Assembly: GCA_016928395.1 (NCBI GenBank)
Contig: JAFGKV010000225.1
Coordinates: forward strand, 1-38,090
Source: Candidatus Fermentibacterota bacterium
GTDB lineage: Bacteria; JAFGKV01
DNA: 38,090 nucleotides
Direction of reading: 5' to 3'
This document shows positions 32,992-38,090 of this stretch, one piece after another. The translations under genes were made by a program, and so were the position numbers. Numbering within the stretch: the first letter of the stretch is position 1; the number at the start of each line of letters is the position of its first letter. The notes beneath the pieces are model-generated. The model was not told the DNA's origin and made no database searches. It saw only the letters and a list, made by a program, of their open reading frames with translations.

Positions 32992-35900
32992 TCATCCCGG
33001 CGATCCCGATACTCGCTCCCACTCGCGCAAGAGCTCCCGATGAAGGGGCACTTTCTCAAGATAGGAGCGTTCCAGGTCGGTTCCTGAGAGGGTGTTCGCA
33101 CGCGCTCGAACCAGACCGACGGCTTGTTCCAGTAGCCCTTTAGCCCGTGGGTCGCCAACGGTGTTCAGCACTTTGCAGCACTCAAATCGGATTGAGAGTA
33201 CATCGGTCTCACCGGGGACACTCTTGGACGCGAGTTGACTCAGGGCCATCTCGGCGTGGCTCAGCGCCCCGGGGAAGTCACCCAGGGAGCACAGCGTCAC
33301 AGCGAGACCAGCGCGGATCCCCACACACTGAGACTCAAGGTCAGGCGTCGAGGCGCCTTCGAGTGCCTGTCCAAACGTCGCCGCTGCCTCCTCCAGTCGG
33401 CCCATCGCGAGTTTGGCGTGCCCCAGTTCTTGCAGCGCCAGGATCCGCTCGACAGGAAGCTCGATGCTTTCGGCGGCCTGGAGGGCTCGCCGACTGAGCT
33501 GCTCGGCCTGGTCAAGGTCAGCCGTGTTCATCGCAGCTCGTGCCAGCGACCGATATATGCTGGGGACGTTGCGCCGGAACCCGCTGGTGCGGCCCAGCGT
33601 GAGGGCCTCCTCCAGGAATGCCCCTCCCTCCTCGTATCTGCCGCACGTGATGGTCAAATCCCCAAGATTGGTCAAGGCAATACCGACACCTCGATCATCG
33701 CCCATGTGTCGATACAGCTCCACTGCGTTTCGGGCGCACGCCAAGGCAGCGCCCAAATCCCCAATCGCTTGGTTGACCACCATGAGATTGGAGACCGCCG
33801 CTGCTTCACCCTGACGGTGGCCGATCTCACGGCTGATCGTCAGGGAGCATTCGAACCGGTCCTTGGCACTCGTGAAATCTCCCCGCTGAAACGCAACCCC
33901 ACCCAGCATCTTGAGGGCGTTGGCTTCGCCGTGCCGCTCGCGGAGCTCTCGCTTGATGCGAAGGGCCTCTTCAAGCCATGCCTCTGCCTGGTCATAGCTG
34001 CCATTGTCGAGTGCGCACATGCCCACATTGAGCAGTGCCCCGCCCTCCCCACGGCGATCCCCGATCTCCCGGAACGTCTCCAGCGCCTGCACGAGCAAAT
34101 CGTTAGCACTGCTCGAGTCGCCCTGCGCCCGGGCACTTAGGGCGATGTTCGAAAGAAGGCCGCCCTCCATCCGCCCATCTGCCCTACGCCTCGCAATAGC
34201 GAGCGCGCGGGTTGACAAATCGATCGATTCACCGGCCCGACCGCGATCCCATGCAAGAAGCCCCAGACTCATGAGTATTCTCGCTTTCGCGTCCTCGGCC
34301 TTGTCCTGAGAGACCGACGGAACCTGCCCTGGAATACCGTTCTCACGTGACACCCATCCGCTCATGTTGCGCTCGACAGCGTCAAGCGCATCTCGCATGT
34401 GCTCCTCTGCCTCGTCATAGCGAGCCAGGAGCATGAGGCACCGACCCCAATGCAGAAGCCCGTCGGCTTGCTCCAGCGGATCCCCGGCCGTGCGGGCGTG
34501 CTCGAGTGCGACGCGGGCTGCGGCAACACCGCCCGCATAGTCGCCGGTGGCCTGAGAGTAGTCGGCCCTCCGATTAGCAGTCACTGCCAGCATGCGATCA
34601 TCTGATAGGGCAGTCGCCACCGTCTCCATTTCCACGAGGTCGGAAAGCTGGGCGTCGCGGGCACCTAAGAGATTGCGGGCTCTTTCCCGCGCCAGAAGAA
34701 TCTCGAAACGTCGTGCGGGGTCATTGGGAGAGAGGATATCGAGTGCTCGGCAGAAGAACACCACAGCCTCCGCATTCGCGAACCGAGCAATAGCCGATCG
34801 TCCCGCAGCAACGAAGCGATCAATGGCCTCCTCAGTCCTCCCGGCCAGAAGCAGGTGTTCGGCAACAATGGCAGCATACTCTTCCTCCCTATCGCCACAC
34901 CGCGCTGCAAGCCACTCCGCAGCTCGTGCGTGATAGCCGGGTCTCTCTCGCTTCAATACGCTTTCGTAGGCAACATCATGCAACAGGGCATGCTTGAAGA
35001 TGTACTGGGATGTCTCGGAAAAAGACGAGGGGTGCTGCTCGAACACCAGAAGTCTACCGCAGAGACTCCCGATGGCCTGTTCCAGAGATGCACACGACCC
35101 ATCGTCTCGCGGACTCACCAGAAACGAAATGGCATCACTCCAGAACACCCGACCAATGACCGCGGCACACTGGAGGATTCGTCGCTCGAGGGGTGTCAGC
35201 GCGTCGACCCGAGCCTGGAGAATGCCTATCAGGGTGGTCGGCACTCGCTCCAAGTCCTTGCATTGGACCATTGTGTCCCAGCCGGCGTCGCTTCGCCTGA
35301 GCCCACCACCTTCCATGAGCATTCGTACCAGTTCTTCGAGAAAGAGGGGATTGCCTTCAGCTCTCTCCGCAATCATATCGATCAGATACGAGGGGGCTTC
35401 CTCGGGTTCTTGCAGGAGCCCCTTCAAGAGCTGACGACTTCCTTCATCCGAGAGCGGCGCCAGCTCAACAATCGCCTGAGGATCGCCGTCCTCTCCCCAC
35501 GAGGGCCGATGCTCGAACAGACTCGGCCTGGCGGTGCTCACGATAAACACGGCGCCTCTGGCGGTCGCCATCACTCGCTCGACAAAAGACAGCGAACTCT
35601 CATCTGCCCAATGGAGGTCCTCGAGCAGGACTATTACCGGCTGCCGTCTCGCTTCCTCCGTGATGAACAGGCTCACGTCGCGGGTCGCCCGATCCCAGAT
35701 CTCCCGGGGATCGGAGGCCTGGCGGAGAGGAGAGGCTTCGTCACGGCCGAAGCCCAAGAGCTGCGCGATGAGCGCGACTCGTGCCGTGTACTCCCCCTCG
35801 TGTCCAAGCATCGATGACACCCCATGCGCGACTTTCTCCTGGGCGATGCGGCGGCTATCGCTCTCCCGAATGCCGAAACGGGACACCAGCAGATCGCGGA

Positions 35901-36927
35901 TGAGACCGTAGGGAGTGTGCATCGTGCGAAGCATCGCACGACCTCTGAACAAGGAATAAGCATCCGGATGCAGCTTGAGGGACGTATCGAACTCCTTGAT
36001 AAGGCGGGACTTCCCCACACCGGCATCTCCAACGACGGTAACGGCCTGCGGTCGTCCATTACGGATAGTTGAGTCGAGGGCGTGCTTCAGATACTGGAGC
36101 TCCTTGTCCCTTCCGATCATGGGTGGCATGATGTTGGTAAATCCCCTGTCAGAGCGCCAGAAGGCTTTCTCCCTGGTGCCAAGTACCAGATATCCCGGGA
36201 TCTCCTGTTCTTTGCCTTTGAGTGACAGCGAACCGGCAGGAGCCGCACTGAACAGATCCTCTACCTGACGGTACGTGTCCTGCGAGATCAGGATCTCGCC
36301 GACTGGACACATCTGCTGCAGGCGACTGGCGGTATTGACCGTGTCTCCGAACACCGAATGCCCCTCGATTCCCCCGTCGACGGCGGCTGATACCACCACC
36401 GGACCGGTGGTGATGCCGACGCGCATGGCAAGTGATACCCCATGGGACTGGCGCAGCTGCTCATTGAGCGAGATCAGCGTGTTCCGCATGGCCAAGGCCG
36501 CCATGATTGCGCGCTCAGGATCATCTTCGCGAGCGATTGGCACGCCGAACACCGCCATGACCGCATCGCCAATGAACTTCTCGACCACCCCGCCCTGGCA
36601 TGCAATGGCCTCCTGCCACCGCGAGAAGTAGGCGCCCATCACCGCGCTGACATCCTCCGGATCCCTGCCTTCGGCCAGCGAGGTGAACCCTTCCACGTCC
36701 GCGAAAAGCACGGTGACCTGCTTGCGCTGTTCCTCGATCCCCGATCCCTCGAACGACTTCAGTCGCTTCCTCAGGCCCGCCAGGGCCGCGCCAACTGCCG
36801 CATCACCCAACGTGTGGCGCTGCTGCTCCAAGGCATCCATCGCCTGCCTGATCTGCTCTCGTTCGTTCACCGGTTCCCTCACGGCCGCAGCTACCGGGGT
36901 GTGCGCGATGGCATACTGAGCCTGCAA
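32992..36927 (-). CDS. Class III cyclase / AAA ATPase / TPR regulator
   Basis: A 1311-residue protein. Residues about 65-250 form a class III adenylyl/guanylyl cyclase domain with metal-binding D77 (VTVLFADVEGFTSL) and D121 (EKFIGDAVMAVFG), substrate residue K117, D195 (VFGDTVNTASRL) and N198/R202, all present, so it should be active. Residues about 265-600 are an AAA_16-type ATPase with Walker A GDAGVGKS (300-307) and an ATPase-like helical bundle beyond. From about residue 690 to 1290 there are many TPR units (as in SLGLLAWDRGRAGESIDLST and AQGDSSSANDLLVQALETF). There is no membrane segment. The layout is that of cytoplasmic cyclase-ATPase-TPR signalling proteins; the input is unknown. The start at 36927 is the most upstream ATG-type codon and is not otherwise supported. 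Confidence 0.9.
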   Translation of the reverse strand: MQAQYAIAHTPVAAAVREPVNEREQIRQAMDALEQQRHTLGDAAVGAALAGLRKRLKSFEGSGIEEQRKQVTVLFADVEGFTSLAEGRDPEDVSAVMGAYFSRWQEAIACQGGVVEKFIGDAVMAVFGVPIAREDDPERAIMAALAMRNTLISLNEQLRQSHGVSLAMRVGITTGPVVVSAAVDGGIEGHSVFGDTVNTASRLQQMCPVGEILISQDTYRQVEDLFSAAPAGSLSLKGKEQEIPGYLVLGTREKAFWRSDRGFTNIMPPMIGRDKELQYLKHALDSTIRNGRPQAVTVVGDAGVGKSRLIKEFDTSLKLHPDAYSLFRGRAMLRTMHTPYGLIRDLLVSRFGIRESDSRRIAQEKVAHGVSSMLGHEGEYTARVALIAQLLGFGRDEASPLRQASDPREIWDRATRDVSLFITEEARRQPVIVLLEDLHWADESSLSFVERVMATARGAVFIVSTARPSLFEHRPSWGEDGDPQAIVELAPLSDEGSRQLLKGLLQEPEEAPSYLIDMIAERAEGNPLFLEELVRMLMEGGGLRRSDAGWDTMVQCKDLERVPTTLIGILQARVDALTPLERRILQCAAVIGRVFWSDAISFLVSPRDDGSCASLEQAIGSLCGRLLVFEQHPSSFSETSQYIFKHALLHDVAYESVLKRERPGYHARAAEWLAARCGDREEEYAAIVAEHLLLAGRTEEAIDRFVAAGRSAIARFANAEAVVFFCRALDILSPNDPARRFEILLARERARNLLGARDAQLSDLVEMETVATALSDDRMLAVTANRRADYSQATGDYAGGVAAARVALEHARTAGDPLEQADGLLHWGRCLMLLARYDEAEEHMRDALDAVERNMSGWVSRENGIPGQVPSVSQDKAEDAKARILMSLGLLAWDRGRAGESIDLSTRALAIARRRADGRMEGGLLSNIALSARAQGDSSSANDLLVQALETFREIGDRRGEGGALLNVGMCALDNGSYDQAEAWLEEALRIKRELRERHGEANALKMLGGVAFQRGDFTSAKDRFECSLTISREIGHRQGEAAAVSNLMVVNQAIGDLGAALACARNAVELYRHMGDDRGVGIALTNLGDLTITCGRYEEGGAFLEEALTLGRTSGFRRNVPSIYRSLARAAMNTADLDQAEQLSRRALQAAESIELPVERILALQELGHAKLAMGRLEEAAATFGQALEGASTPDLESQCVGIRAGLAVTLCSLGDFPGALSHAEMALSQLASKSVPGETDVLSIRFECCKVLNTVGDPRAKGLLEQAVGLVRARANTLSGTDLERSYLEKVPLHRELLREWERVSGSPG

Positions 36928-37421
36928 CCCCGTTGATCGCCCCGCAGCCTACGCGGCGAATTGGTCCGGCGCAAGTGCTCAGGGAGGTGGCGCGGGGGAG
37001 ATCACTGGAGCCCTTAGATGACGTGGAGCATCCCGAAAGACCTGGAGAGGCCAACGGTCTCGCGCAGGCGCCACGCCGCTGAGCTTGTCGTGGTCCCCGG
37101 GCTGATTTCGTAGTCTCTGGCCCGGTGTGGCGCCCCTTCCCCTGAAGTCGAGGGGGGGAGCCCCGCTTCGCTCGCAGCTTCTGGTCATGGGAGTTCTCAG
37201 TTATCAGTCCTCAGTAAGGCCTCTGGATGCGAGAGCACCCAGGTCTTTCGAGGTGGAGAGTACGGCCGGCCATCAGCTATCGGCTGTCCGCTATCGGCCA
37301 TCAGCTATCGGCTGTCAGCTGTCAGGCCCTCCCAGCGCTACGAAAAACCGTTGCCTCGCAGGCCTCCGTAGGGGAGGGCGGCTCTGCCCTCCCGTGCAAC
37401 GTGCTCGAAGCCCCAGCTCAT

Positions 37422-37752
37422 CGATACCGATACCGATACCGACCCCGAACCCCGACCCCCTCGGGAGACCAGGGGCGGTCGCCCCTACGGCTATTTGTTG
37501 ACCATCAGACACCCGTAGGGGCGGGACACTGTGCCCGCCCGCAACGACACCGTGCGCTCACCCCCAAGACGCATGATGTCGAAGCGCGCCCTCTGCCTCG
37601 GTAGCGAAGCCGCTCTCGAATGGGCCGCCGAGTCGATACCGACAGCGATACCGACCCCGGCCTCCGCCCCTCGGGCGACCAGGGCGGGTGCCCCTACGGC
37701 TAGTGGTTGACCATCAGACACCTGTGGGGGCGGGACACTGTGCCCGCCCGCC
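37422..37752. repeat. Tandem duplication of about 210 bases with two hairpins in each copy
   Basis: The segment at 37422-37545 is repeated at 37632-37752 with an offset of about 209-211. Each copy begins with CGATACCGA triplet-like tracts, then holds GGG(A/C)GACC...GGTCGCCC-like and GTAGGGGCGGGACACTGTGC-like hairpins, joined by GTTGACCATCAGACACC. Confidence 0.75.
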
Positions 37753-37757
37753 CAGTA

Positions 37758-37833
37758 TGCCGTACTCTCAACGCGGAGAAGCCTGAGTGCCCCGCGCCTT
37801 CAGAGGCCCGACTGAACCCTGAACCCTGGAGAC
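37758..37833 (+). repeat. Dispersed ~75-base repeat, copy 3
   Basis: Contains CGTACTCTCAACGCGGAGAA, then CTGAGTGCCCCGCGCC and CAGAGGCCCGACTGAACCC, as at 13748-13832 and 20294-20368. It is followed by GCAGTCGGTTGTCGGCTGG heptamer-like sequence. Confidence 0.75.
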
Positions 37834-38090
37834 TGCGAGCGGAGCGAAGCGGCAGTCGGTTGTCGGCTGGCAGAGAGCTGATAGCAGAAAGCAGAGAGCT
37901 TGCCGCACAGCGGCTACGTGCCCACACCACAGCGCAGATTCTCGTTCGGCAACCTCGGAATCGGCGCCCGTGACTCCCCGCAACTCGACATTTTACCAAC
38001 GTCCCTAGCCCGCTCCTGGATCCACGACGAATCGCCTCTGTCACACAGCACTGCGTTGTTCTATCCGCAACTTCCGTGCCCCGCGCGAGA

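Larger units (their letters stand above)
36928..38090. other. 1.2-kb gene-free tract with nested repeats
   Basis: No gene is recognised. Seen here: TATCAGCTATCGGCTGTC-type heptamer repeats (37268-37325), hairpins of the GTAGGGG family, a 210-base direct tandem duplication and a dispersed repeat copy (37758-37833). Frames in this part (for example glycine/isoleucine repeats on the minus strand from GATACC tracts) are products of the repeats. Confidence 0.55.

Noticed and set aside
37227-37604. Plus- and minus-strand frames built of repeated short motifs
   Set aside because: The residues follow from GATACC and TATCGGC tracts; not protein-like.

Overview
The window looks like a high-GC chromosome segment from an uncultured bacterium of the Fibrobacterota-Chlorobiota-Bacteroidota (FCB) neighbourhood, possibly Eisenbacteria-, Krumholzibacteria- or Latescibacteria-like. 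The main clue is a set of large secreted proteins ending in a FlgD/type-A-sorting-like Ig domain (PNP...VSVFDxxGRxV...W(D/N)...GxYxxRL), together with PEGA-bearing kinases and lipoproteins with a DNPLDP motif. No rRNA, tRNA or marker gene is present, so the taxonomy is an inference.

Layout. 1-97: last repeat, spacer and degenerate terminal repeat of a type I-C-like CRISPR array that runs off the left edge. 665-2318: two toxin-antitoxin (TA) modules, HicAB and an RHH/PIN pair. 2491-3201: two gene fragments joined tail to tail (P-type ATPase remnant on +, frameshifted FG-GAP protein on -). 3241-12592 (-): six-kb-plus run of secreted proteins: a DUF3160 protein, two tandem ~800-residue repeat-protein paralogs, a carboxypeptidase-regulatory-like protein and a small secreted protein. 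12593-13839: no gene; dispersed hairpin repeats. 13840-19904 (-): compact five-gene operon of lipoprotein, GAF/sigma-54 activator, Ser/Thr kinase with PEGA domains, Kelch protein and DUF5683-like membrane protein. 20393-22727 (+): HAD phosphatase overlapping a PhzF-family enzyme, then a C_GCAxxG_C_C protein. 22781-23805: decayed gene and repeat arrays. 23806-24414 (-): HigBA. 24800-26701 (+): secreted repeat protein. 27034-27599 (-): MazEF-like pair lying between two divergent copies of a dispersed repeat. 29202-30551 (+): protein of unknown function. 30687-32408 (+): secreted repeat/FnIII protein. 32623-36927 (-): giant class III cyclase-ATPase-TPR regulator followed by a truncated methyltransferase. 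36928-38090: repeat-rich, no gene.

How the parts may work together. Four TA modules, a CRISPR end, decayed genes and at least five families of short dispersed repeats mark the intergenic tracts as plastic accessory DNA, while the long genes are mostly cell-surface or secreted proteins and signalling proteins. The five-gene operon is the best candidate for an undescribed system: a surface lipoprotein, a cytoplasmic sigma-54 activator, a membrane kinase, a secreted Kelch protein and a membrane protein are translationally coupled, which suggests an envelope-sensing pathway. HicA and HigB each seem to be transcribed from a promoter whose predicted start coincides with the start codon, so their mRNAs may be leaderless. 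All functional statements rest on motif reading by eye; no alignments or searches were run.
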